A stretch of DNA of 64,000 nucleotides, taken from positions 3,082,501 to 3,146,500 of the forward strand of contig NZ_CP121659.1 in NCBI RefSeq assembly GCF_029714365.1. The letters are read 5' to 3'. Source of the stretch: Sinorhizobium terangae. GTDB taxonomy: Bacteria; Pseudomonadota; Alphaproteobacteria; Rhizobiales; Rhizobiaceae. This document shows, piece by piece, positions 57,303 to 64,000 of the stretch (its first letter is position 1; the number at the start of each line of letters is the position of its first letter). A model generated the notes under the pieces. That model had not been told where the DNA came from, searched no databases, and saw only the letters and a list, made by a program, of their open reading frames with translations. The position numbers and the translations under genes are program-made.

Positions 57303-57340
57303 CGGAAAGGCCCCTCGCCCGAAAGCGAGGGGCCTTTCCG
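57303..57340. terminator. Terminator between hppD and the LuxR-type gene
   Basis: A perfect 16-bp stem CGGAAAGGCCCCTCGC/GCGAGGGGCCTTTCCG with a 6-base loop, 20 bases after the hppD stop. Lies between convergent genes and probably serves both. Confidence 0.8.
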
Positions 57341-57362
57341 TTCGATAACGCCGCGACCCTCG

Positions 57363-58151
57363 TCAGTTCCAGCGCGAGCCAATCCGCGCTTCGGACATGC
57401 CGCGCTCCGCCTCATGCGTGAAATAGCGGGAAGCGGCTTCGGTCCGGTTCCGTACGTTCATCTTCTTGTAGATGTTGCGCACGTGGACCTTGACGGTGTT
57501 TTCCGACAGGCCGAGGCGATCGGCAATGATCTTGTTCTGTGTCCCCATGCAGATCAGATCGAGAATCTGCACCTCGCGCGCGGTCAGCACACCCATGCCG
57601 GCATCGCGCTTCGGCTCCGGAGCAACAAAAGCTTCGACGACCGCTTCCCGCCCGACGCGAAGAGCTTCGCCGGTGAGCCTCACCGGAGCAAGATGCCTGA
57701 GCAGCGCCGCGGGAAAATGTTCGCCGCCTTTCATCAGAAGATCGATGACGGTCAAGCAGACATCCAGATGAAGGTTGAGAGGCAGCACGCCGTGAATCAA
57801 TCCTTCATCGACGAAGCCGGCGATCGACGAATCGAGCGCGTCCGCATCCTCCACAACGAGCCCGATCGCGGCCTTCGGGTGGAATTCATGGACCATCCTG
57901 AGCACGGATGGAAAGGTCGCCACCGGCAAGCGATAAAGCATGACCAGCCTGACGTCGACGAGGTTGCCGTCGAGCAGGCTTTCGGGATCGGACAGGCTGA
58001 CTACGTCCTGGCCCTGAAACCGCGCGCCGACCGCCTGCATCAGGCATTCTGCGAACAGATCCACCTTGGCGAGCATTACGATCTTACTTTTCGTGGATAA
58101 TACTTTGTTGTTGTCTTCAAAATCGCTCAGGTTCGAGCTCGTACGATACAT
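57363..58151 (-). CDS. LuxR-type regulator with degenerate receiver domain
   Basis: 262 aa. The C-terminal LuxR/FixJ helix-turn-helix is clear: LTAREVQILDLICMG, NKIIADRLGLSENTVKVHVRNIYKKM (about residues 190-240). The first ~150 residues have receiver-like alternation, but where response regulators carry the phospho-acceptor (LLDLxMP) this one reads VMLYRLPV, with no Asp. It thus resembles CsgD/VpsT-like regulators not controlled by phosphorylation. AAGGAGGGG precedes the ATG. It is divergent from the secretion locus across a 1-kb gap, a natural candidate to control it. Confidence 0.85.
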   Translation of the reverse strand: MYRTSSNLSDFEDNNKVLSTKSKIVMLAKVDLFAECLMQAVGARFQGQDVVSLSDPESLLDGNLVDVRLVMLYRLPVATFPSVLRMVHEFHPKAAIGLVVEDADALDSSIAGFVDEGLIHGVLPLNLHLDVCLTVIDLLMKGGEHFPAALLRHLAPVRLTGEALRVGREAVVEAFVAPEPKRDAGMGVLTAREVQILDLICMGTQNKIIADRLGLSENTVKVHVRNIYKKMNVRNRTEAASRYFTHEAERGMSEARIGSRWN

Positions 58152-58164
58152 TTATCCCCTCCTT

Positions 58165-58190
58165 GGGAAATTCCCATTTATTTTAATGGG
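58165..58190 (-). promoter_or_regulatory. Overlapping palindromes in the luxR-type leader
   Basis: GGGAAATTCCC (58165-58175) and CCCATT-TATTTT-AATGGG (58173-58190) share three bases, so only one can form as RNA. They lie directly before the AAGGAGGGG ribosome site on the minus strand. Possible operator or leader structure. Confidence 0.4.
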
Positions 58191-59096
58191 TGTTCCAACC
58201 CCACTTGGAGCAGCCCGCGCTTGAAAAATTTCTTCAAATACTGCGCAATAATAACGAACAAAAAATTCGTGATAACTAATGTATCGTAAAGATGGGGGAT
58301 GCGAAACCACCCAAAAGGATTAGATGCTCTTCACGTTCGCGTCTAAATCGTTCGAAAACGAACCAATTTTGGGCCAATCGGCTTCGAAAGGTCCCCTGGC
58401 CAAACACCCCTGGTTTTCGAGGGGAATTTCTGGACGACGGCCGCGGCTGCAAATGCGGTGTGATGGAATGCCCGCCTTTTGCTCTGCCGGAGATGCGCGG
58501 AGTATGGGCAAGCCGTCGGCATAGCTATTACGAATTATGCACCACCACATCTAAAGTCGTAGAGCCGGCTATGGACAACCATAATTGGAATAGCGCGACT
58601 TTGGCCACGCGCCCACCCCGGCATCGATCGATGCCATCCTAACAATTTGAATTAGACCATGAATTCTCGTCGTTCACCAATCGCCCGTGTAATCGCGGGC
58701 GCAGCGCCAAACCGAACCATACTCAATCGCATTACGCCAGATTCACAAATATTAACATTGTCTTAACTGCATCGACCGGTACGGCCAAAGATTTAAAAAA
58801 GCCATTGAATACAAGAGACTAACCACAATTGGTGTCTTTCGTTCCTCCGCATTCAGGCTCACACTACCATCGTCGCGCTTGAGTTTGCACGACCCACGGA
58901 CTGCTTTTGTATCATGCGTCGCAGCCGCGGAGTACATATATCGAGCTGCTACTCGACATATGATGTAACCAATATTTATAGTACGTAGCCATTTATGTAG
59001 AAGTACATACAAGCAACTATACTATGAATACAAAGGGAAAATATCGGAACCCAACAGACGGATTGTCTTTTATCACGATTCGCCTGAACTTCAAAA

Positions 59097-59166
59097 GAGA
59101 GCCAGCCCCGCAAAAATCCTATAAAAGATGAAAGGGTTTCGGTGCTGGCTCCCTCTGCGAAGGGAG
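59097..59166 (+). promoter_or_regulatory. Competing leader hairpins that can pair the ribosome binding site
   Basis: CTCCCT (59149-59154) pairs perfectly with AGGGAG (59161-59166), the ribosome binding site of the gene at 59173. An alternative stem, GAGCCAGC (59099-59106) with GCTGGCTC (59144-59151), overlaps the first by three bases and would free the site. Seen in sequence; function inferred. Confidence 0.45.
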
Positions 59167-59172
59167 TTGTAT

Positions 59173-59883
59173 ATGACCGATACCCCGTTAAAGGATTTTC
59201 GGGCCGACAACAGTATCACCACCGATGACGACTTGAAGATTGGCGCGCTTGCCGACGGGCTCGCGAGTGGCAGCGTCAATGCCCCAAACGGTGACTACGA
59301 CGCGACAAGCCATCGCAGCATTGCCGACGGCAACAACGTCTCCAGCAAGGTCGACGCAAAAGCGACCAGTGACGACCACGACAACCATCCCTCCGTCAGT
59401 GAGCCTCCGGCACTGGACGACACCACCGGTATCGGCAATGTCGGCGTCACCGCGGACGTCACGTTTAATCTCGGAGAGGACCTTTCCTTCGGCTTGAACC
59501 TCGATCGCATCCTCGAACATTCGCTGAACGCTGTCGGGAACGACACCGGGTTCACCATCGTGCAGGCAAACAGCCTCGCCGACCAGGATCATGCCTATAG
59601 CGTCAAGATGAACAATGCCAATCCCGACAACGCGCCGCATACGGATGGCGGGCATGCGGAGAGCAGCGACGGCATGCACTTCGGCACGAGCTCCGACTGG
59701 GATCTGAAGGTCGGTCACGAGCTTGATGCCAGCGCCAAAGCCGATGCGTCCGCGACCCTTGCAAGTGGTGAGTTCCACCAGGAGATCGTTCAGGGCGCGA
59801 ACCTCCTTAGCAACGCCGTCGACGTCAACGTCGTTGGCGGCGACTTGCACGTGACCTCTATCGGGCAGGACAGCGACGGTTGA
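59173..59883 (+). CDS. Acidic Asp/Asn-rich protein of unrecognised family, candidate type I secreted protein
   Basis: 236 aa, strongly acidic, no Cys, no Sec signal peptide and no membrane helix, the composition expected for cargo of a type I exporter. Rich in Asp, Asn, Ser, Ala and His. Two related stretches occur (FTIVQANSLADQD, about 136-148, and EIVQGANLLSNAVDVNVVGG, about 203-222), and the C-terminus is NVVGGDLHVTSIGQDSDG, which resembles the motif repeated in the next protein. No RTX nonapeptides. AGGGAG precedes the ATG, inside a hairpin. 137 bases separate it from the next gene. Function unknown; secretion is inferred from features and context. Confidence 0.75.
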   Translation: MTDTPLKDFRADNSITTDDDLKIGALADGLASGSVNAPNGDYDATSHRSIADGNNVSSKVDAKATSDDHDNHPSVSEPPALDDTTGIGNVGVTADVTFNLGEDLSFGLNLDRILEHSLNAVGNDTGFTIVQANSLADQDHAYSVKMNNANPDNAPHTDGGHAESSDGMHFGTSSDWDLKVGHELDASAKADASATLASGEFHQEIVQGANLLSNAVDVNVVGGDLHVTSIGQDSDG

Positions 59884-60020
59884 TTGCAGACGAAGGGATG
59901 TGCGCTGGCCGGCCGCACCGGTGCACAGATGGATGGTTGATTTGAGATCGGTTCAACGCGCCTTGGTCGCCGGTCGGCCCGCCGAGGCCTCCCTTGGCGG
60001 CTGAAGGGAAGGATCGGGTA

Positions 60021-62159
60021 ATGCACGCGCAGAAGGTCAACGAAATCGTCGCGCATTTCCTTGGGCTGTTCGAGACGGCGACCGATGAGGCACGCATAAG
60101 GCATCAATATCAGCAGGGCAGTGAACCCTCGAAGCCCGCGCCCGAGGATACCGGCAACGACACGCCGCTACCCGAATTCAAGTGTTCTTTCGAACTGAAA
60201 GACTACGATCCGGACATTTCCTATCAACCCTCCGGCTACCGGATCGAGGGCCTCGATATCACCGGGCGCACCCAATTCTCCCACGACGCACCCCCCGGTC
60301 CTGTCTCGCTGGACGACTTGAACATCGAGTCCCGACTTTTCAACACGGTGGCAAGCCCGCCCGGCATTGCGCCAGACCACGTGCCCCCGCACCACGCGGC
60401 AGCGGACCACGCGCCGGTCGTTCAGGAGGGCGCGGGTTCGGTCAGCGGTGAAATCCAGCAGGTGAACCTCCTTCACGACGACGACGTCCTCAACATGAGC
60501 GGTTCACCGATGGCGGCCGACACGGGCTACGTCACCGAAAAGCTCGCGGAATACCTCGAGGAAGCGACGAATGCCTCACCGATCGCACAATTGAGTCAGA
60601 TCGACAGTTCCGAGGCGCTTTCGGCACTTGCCGCGAATCTCAAGGCCCTGGCGGCGACCGCGCGCGCCGACGAGCCGCAGCAGTCGGAAGATCCCGCCAC
60701 GCCCGTGGACCACACCACGACCTCGCCCGGAACGGCCGTGCCGGCCGATTTGCCGGAAGATGACAGCGGCACAGTGGTTCTCGCAGCGGACGCCATCGAC
60801 GGCGTCCACGTGAACGGCACGCATATCGACGCACTTCCCGAACTCGCCGACTACCTGCCCGCCGGAGAACCGCCCCCCCAATGCTCTGCACCCCCATCCG
60901 CCGCCACGGGAGGTGTCATGGAGCCCGCTCTCCCGAATAGCGATGGCAACGGTGCGGTGGAAATCGAGGCGGGGGCCAACAAGGTCGGTAGCTTCGCAAG
61001 CATCGTCAGTGCCAGCCCAACGGCCTCGGTCACGGTTGTGATGGGCGACTACCATCAGATCGACGTCATCTCGCAATCCTACGTCTACGCAGACAACGAC
61101 GAGGTCAATGGCACCCTCGTCACGAGTGCCTCCAAAGCCGCCTCGCAAACCATCGCCATGAACATCGCGAATTTCGAGCGTCATGATTTCGAGGCGCCCG
61201 CGCGGGAGACGACAGGTGCCGCAGACCAGTTGTCGACCTTCCCGACGAACTGGCACGTCAACGTCATCGAGGGTGACCTGTCGATCGTCCACTGGATCGA
61301 ACAGTATAATTACGTCAGCGACAACGACACGGTCACCGTTACGACCAGCGGCGTGGAAACCAGCGTCCTCACGGGCGGAAACGTCGCCGTCAATTTCGCC
61401 TCGTTCCTCGATTTCGGCACCCAGCACGACCTTGTGATCGTGGGCGGGCACATCCTGGACATGAATCTGATCAGCCAGGTCTCGGTCCTCTACGACAACG
61501 ATCAGATCAAGGGCATCTCCGCCGGCAACGGCCTCACGCTCGATGAAGGCGGCAATCTTGTCTGGAATATGGGATCGATCGAGAACATCGGCGACGCCGA
61601 GCGCTTCGAGAGCGTGCCGGACTACATGCACCAGGTCGTTGACGATATTCGCGAGGGCACGAACGAACCGCCGGAAGCACTGGCGCGCGACCAGGATTTT
61701 GCGGCCTACACGGGCCTGCGCGTCCTCTACATCACCGGCAATCTTTATGACGTAAACGTCATCAAGCAGGTCAGCATTCTCGAGGACGCGGACGCCGCCA
61801 CCTTCACGGCCGCCAAGCCTCTGGAAGAAGCCGCCGACCCCCAGCTGACCGTTCACGTCGACAGCAATACGGTGGTCAACGTTGCCCAGATCATCGACTA
61901 CGACAGCTTCGGCCACACGACCTATGTCGGCGGCCAGCTCTATTCCGACACGATCCTCATCCAGTCCGGGATTGTCGATATCGGCCGCGATGGCGACACG
62001 CTGAGCTTCAAGCCGGACGGGCTTGTAAACGAGGTCATCGCATTTGTCGGCGAAGACGACCCGGCACCCGGTGTCGGCGAGCACGCTGGCGATACCGCCA
62101 ACGAGAGTTCGTGGTGCGACAGTCAATGGAACGACGTCATGCACACGGTGCTGACATAA
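60021..62159 (+). CDS. Large acidic repeat protein, candidate type I secretion cargo
   Basis: 712 aa from the ATG at 60021 (AAGGATCGGGTA upstream); a start 27 bases earlier is possible. No signal peptide or membrane helix. Residues about 1-330 are Pro/Asp/Ala-rich. From about 340 on, a motif recurs: VMGDYHQIDVISQSYVYADN (340), VIEGDLSIVHWIEQYNYVSD (415), IVGGHILDMNLISQVSVLYD (473), YITGNLYDVNVIKQVSILED (570), YVGGQLYSDTILIQSGIVDI (635), roughly V-x-G-x-L-x3-x-I-x-Q-x3-x3-D-x-D. Each is followed by an N-x-A/G-x-I/F element (for example VNVAQIIDYDS). A weaker copy is IQQVNLLHDDDVLN near 145. The pattern suggests a beta-rich repeat, possibly ion-binding. Family not recognised. It lies 21 bases upstream of the exporter gene. 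Confidence 0.82.
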   Translation: MHAQKVNEIVAHFLGLFETATDEARIRHQYQQGSEPSKPAPEDTGNDTPLPEFKCSFELKDYDPDISYQPSGYRIEGLDITGRTQFSHDAPPGPVSLDDLNIESRLFNTVASPPGIAPDHVPPHHAAADHAPVVQEGAGSVSGEIQQVNLLHDDDVLNMSGSPMAADTGYVTEKLAEYLEEATNASPIAQLSQIDSSEALSALAANLKALAATARADEPQQSEDPATPVDHTTTSPGTAVPADLPEDDSGTVVLAADAIDGVHVNGTHIDALPELADYLPAGEPPPQCSAPPSAATGGVMEPALPNSDGNGAVEIEAGANKVGSFASIVSASPTASVTVVMGDYHQIDVISQSYVYADNDEVNGTLVTSASKAASQTIAMNIANFERHDFEAPARETTGAADQLSTFPTNWHVNVIEGDLSIVHWIEQYNYVSDNDTVTVTTSGVETSVLTGGNVAVNFASFLDFGTQHDLVIVGGHILDMNLISQVSVLYDNDQIKGISAGNGLTLDEGGNLVWNMGSIENIGDAERFESVPDYMHQVVDDIREGTNEPPEALARDQDFAAYTGLRVLYITGNLYDVNVIKQVSILEDADAATFTAAKPLEEAADPQLTVHVDSNTVVNVAQIIDYDSFGHTTYVGGQLYSDTILIQSGIVDIGRDGDTLSFKPDGLVNEVIAFVGEDDPAPGVGEHAGDTANESSWCDSQWNDVMHTVLT

Positions 62160-62180
62160 CGGCAATCGCGAGGGAGTGCC

Positions 62181-64000
62181 ATGAACGACCTGTCCAAACG
62201 GTATGTCGATGGAGGCAAACCGTTGTCGCACTCCGCACCAGAGCTGAACATACCCGGCACACCCCAGATTCCCATCAACCCCATCAGTCCTGCCGTCGAG
62301 GAACCGGAAGAGTCCGATCGGGACGTCGAAGGCCGATCGCCGCCTCGGGAGCAGCCGGACACCGGAAAGAAGAAGGCGCACGAGAGCGAGAAACGCGAAG
62401 AGATCAACAGCCGGCCTGGTCGACCATTGGCGCCAACGATCAACAATGAACCGGGCCCTTTCAGGGAGGGCGAGCGCCGTCCGACCGCACGCGACGCCGG
62501 TGAGAATACCGCGGCCGGTGAGGGAAAGGATACATTTCACAAGCGCACGGGACCGGTAAATTTCGCCCAGAGCCTCAAAAACTGCCTGGCAGCCGTCCAG
62601 CGCAACATGCTGATCGTCATCGTCTTCACCGTCGCGATCAACGTCCTCGTGCTCGCCATCCCGATCTATCTCTTCCAGATTTCCGACCGGGTGCTCACAA
62701 GCCGGTCGCAAGATACATTGCTGATGCTGACGATCGCCGTCCTCGGCGCGATCGTTCTGCAGGTCGTTCTCGACGCCATTCGCCGCTTCATCCTGATGCG
62801 GACCGCAGTCGAGATCGAGGTCCAGCTCGGCGCCCCGATCCTCAGCGCCGCGGCGCGGGCATCGCTGCACGGCAACGGACGCGACTATCAGGTGCTGAGC
62901 GACCTACAGCAGCTTCGCGCCTTCATCACGTCCGGTACGCTGATCTCTTTCCTCGACGCGCCGCTGACCCCGCTTTTCGTGGTCGTGGTCTATCTGATCC
63001 AGCCGCAGCTCGGGCTGATCGTCATCTCGTGCTGCGTCGTTCTTTTCATCATTGCCTATCTGAACCAGAAGGCGACGACGCGATCGTTCAGCGAAGCCAA
63101 CAGCTATCTCGGCCGCGCGAATTTTCATCTCGATTCGATGTCGCGCAATTCGCAGATCATCAATGCGCTGGCGATGATTCCGGAGGCGGTGAAGATGTGG
63201 GGGCACGAAACGGCCGCCTCGCTCAAGGCGCAGGTCTATGCCCAGGACCGCAACATCATGTTTGCCGGCGCCTCGAAGGCCGTGCGGATGTTCACCCAGG
63301 TGGCGCTCCTCGGCTGGGGCGCGCATCTGGCGATGATGGGCCAGCTGACCGGCGGCATGGTCATCGCCGCCTCCATCATCGCCGGCCGGGCGCTCGCTCC
63401 GGTCGAAGGCGCAATCGAGGGCTGGAACCAGCTCAATCACTCGCGCGCCGCCTATGGCCGAATCAGGCAACTTCTGCTGGGTTCGCCGCTGAATTTCCCC
63501 AGGCTGCGCCTGCCGAACCCGGAGGGACGGCTCGACGTGGAACGCATCCTCTTCGTGCCGCCGCCGCAAAAACGCGTGATCCTGAACGGCATATCCTTCT
63601 CGCTCGGCAAGGGAGAAGCGCTTGCCATCATCGGCAATTCCGGCTCCGGCAAGACGACGCTCGGCAAGATGCTGGTCGGATCGATCCTGCCGACATCCGG
63701 CAGCGTCCGGCTCGACCTCATGGACTTGAGAAACTGGGATCAGCGTCAGTTCGGCGAAAGCATCGGCTACCTGCCGCAGGACGTGCAGCTCTTCCCCGGC
63801 ACGATCAAGGCGAACATCTGCCGCATGCGCGACGATGTCGAGGATGCCATGATCTATGACGCAGCCGTGCTTGCCGACGTGCATGATCTGATCGCCACAT
63901 TCCCGCAAGGCTACGAGACAGTGGTCGCGGCGGACGGCTCTCCCCTCTCCGGTGGACAGAAGCAGCGGATTGCGCTGGCACGGGCCTTCTTCGGCAACCC
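62181..64000 (+). CDS. Type I secretion ABC transporter (PrtD-like permease/ATPase), 3' end outside window
   Basis: About 606 codons visible, cut by the window end before Walker B. After an unusual hydrophilic N-terminus of about 135 residues (Pro, Glu, Arg, Lys) comes the membrane domain starting MLIVIVFTVAINVLVLAIPIY (residue 143), with FQISDRVLTSRSQDTLL as in PrtD/LapB-type exporters, then the ATPase with Walker A GNSGSGKTT (485-493), Q-loop YLPQDVQLFPG and signature SPLSGGQKQRIALARA (about 587). No peptidase-like domain is present. GAGGGAGTGCC precedes the ATG. With an HlyD-type adaptor, expected downstream, and an outer-membrane channel it would export the two proteins encoded just before it. 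Confidence 0.92.
   Translation, partial: MNDLSKRYVDGGKPLSHSAPELNIPGTPQIPINPISPAVEEPEESDRDVEGRSPPREQPDTGKKKAHESEKREEINSRPGRPLAPTINNEPGPFREGERRPTARDAGENTAAGEGKDTFHKRTGPVNFAQSLKNCLAAVQRNMLIVIVFTVAINVLVLAIPIYLFQISDRVLTSRSQDTLLMLTIAVLGAIVLQVVLDAIRRFILMRTAVEIEVQLGAPILSAAARASLHGNGRDYQVLSDLQQLRAFITSGTLISFLDAPLTPLFVVVVYLIQPQLGLIVISCCVVLFIIAYLNQKATTRSFSEANSYLGRANFHLDSMSRNSQIINALAMIPEAVKMWGHETAASLKAQVYAQDRNIMFAGASKAVRMFTQVALLGWGAHLAMMGQLTGGMVIAASIIAGRALAPVEGAIEGWNQLNHSRAAYGRIRQLLLGSPLNFPRLRLPNPEGRLDVERILFVPPPQKRVILNGISFSLGKGEALAIIGNSGSGKTTLGKMLVGSILPTSGSVRLDLMDLRNWDQRQFGESIGYLPQDVQLFPGTIKANICRMRDDVEDAMIYDAAVLADVHDLIATFPQGYETVVAADGSPLSGGQKQRIALARAFFGN

Larger units (their letters stand above)
58152..59172. 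other. Long AT-richer intergenic region upstream of the secretion locus
   Basis: About 1 kb, visibly more AT-rich than the rest, especially 58640-59130. Short open frames on both strands have no ribosome sites or recognisable motifs. It holds dyads: GTTCG-AAAA-CGAAC (58350-58363), the perfect 16-base palindrome GGCATCGATCGATGCC (58620-58635), and CGCCCG-N8-CGGGCG (58682-58701). Likely a complex promoter region, perhaps including a small RNA. Confidence 0.5.

Noticed and set aside
58292..58642. 116-codon plus-strand frame in the 1-kb intergenic gap
   Set aside because: No ribosome binding site, no motif, composition unlike neighbours; could be checked by proteomics.
58752..59012. 86-codon minus-strand frame in the 1-kb intergenic gap
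   Set aside because: AT-rich chance frame without start context or similarity.
60021..62159. RTX calcium-binding nonapeptides in the large cargo candidate
   Set aside because: No GGxGxDxUx repeats; Asp-rich ends of the motif do not follow that pattern.
60576..62870. 764-codon open frame on the minus strand opposite the repeat protein and exporter start
   Set aside because: Longer than the sense gene but composed of Arg/Asp/Val-rich low-information sequence with no motif, spanning two sense genes; a shadow of biased codon use in high-GC DNA.

Overview
The window is about 64 kb of high-GC, tightly packed chromosome-type DNA from an alphaproteobacterium of the Rhizobiales, most likely Sinorhizobium/Ensifer. 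This rests on protein content (aerobic CobF-to-CobM cobalamin genes, a fused PhaAB antiporter subunit, bkd and homogentisate clusters), on mosaic palindromic intergenic repeats of the rhizobial type, and on a gene order that, from memory, resembles the S. meliloti chromosome. No search was run, so the species is inferred. I see no rRNA, tRNA, CRISPR array, insertion sequence or phage gene.

Layout. 1-5.7 kb: pentose use (sugar-phosphate isomerase, xylA, xylB, LacI regulator with a clear operator) plus a small NTF2-like gene. 5.8-11.9 kb: Tat-exported metallophosphoesterase, EmrAB-type efflux pair with a divergent TetR regulator and two operator palindromes, and an AraC/GyrI-like regulator preceded by a rhizobial mosaic repeat. 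12-16.3 kb: TerC-family membrane protein behind a structured leader, then gltX and lysS. 16.3-23.8 kb: an unrecognised anchored protein, a nucleoside hydrolase, an exonuclease/ATP-dependent ligase pair, and a CHASE-PAS-GGDEF-EAL cyclic-di-GMP protein. 24-30 kb: six-gene pha/mrp multisubunit cation/proton antiporter operon with overlapping genes. 30-37.2 kb: corrin-ring genes cobF,G,H,I,J,K,L,M, covering precorrin-2 to hydrogenobyrinic acid, with cobK reversed between cobJ and cobL. 37.3-41.4 kb: ung, then modABC with a Mo-box and a short ModE-like regulator.

41.5-49.2 kb: an SDR, a DadA-like FAD oxidoreductase, and the branched-chain 2-oxoacid dehydrogenase operon (E1 alpha, E1 beta, E2, E3). 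49.4-51.7 kb: a thiolase and purU. 51.9-57.3 kb: the homogentisate pathway (hmgA-fahA-maiA operon, hppD) with MarR and Lrp regulators. Together the bkd and hmg loci burn branched-chain and aromatic amino acids to acyl-CoA, fumarate and acetoacetate, the last of which a thiolase can process after activation.

57.4-64 kb is the most unusual part: a LuxR-type regulator with a degenerate receiver, a 1-kb AT-richer intergenic region, two acidic proteins of unrecognised family (236 and 712 aa), and a PrtD-like type I secretion ABC exporter cut by the window end. The larger protein carries at least five copies of a motif that is not RTX, and the smaller one ends with a related motif. The leader of the first gene can fold so that its ribosome binding site is paired. 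I propose a regulated type I secretion locus with non-RTX cargo as the best candidate for a poorly described system.
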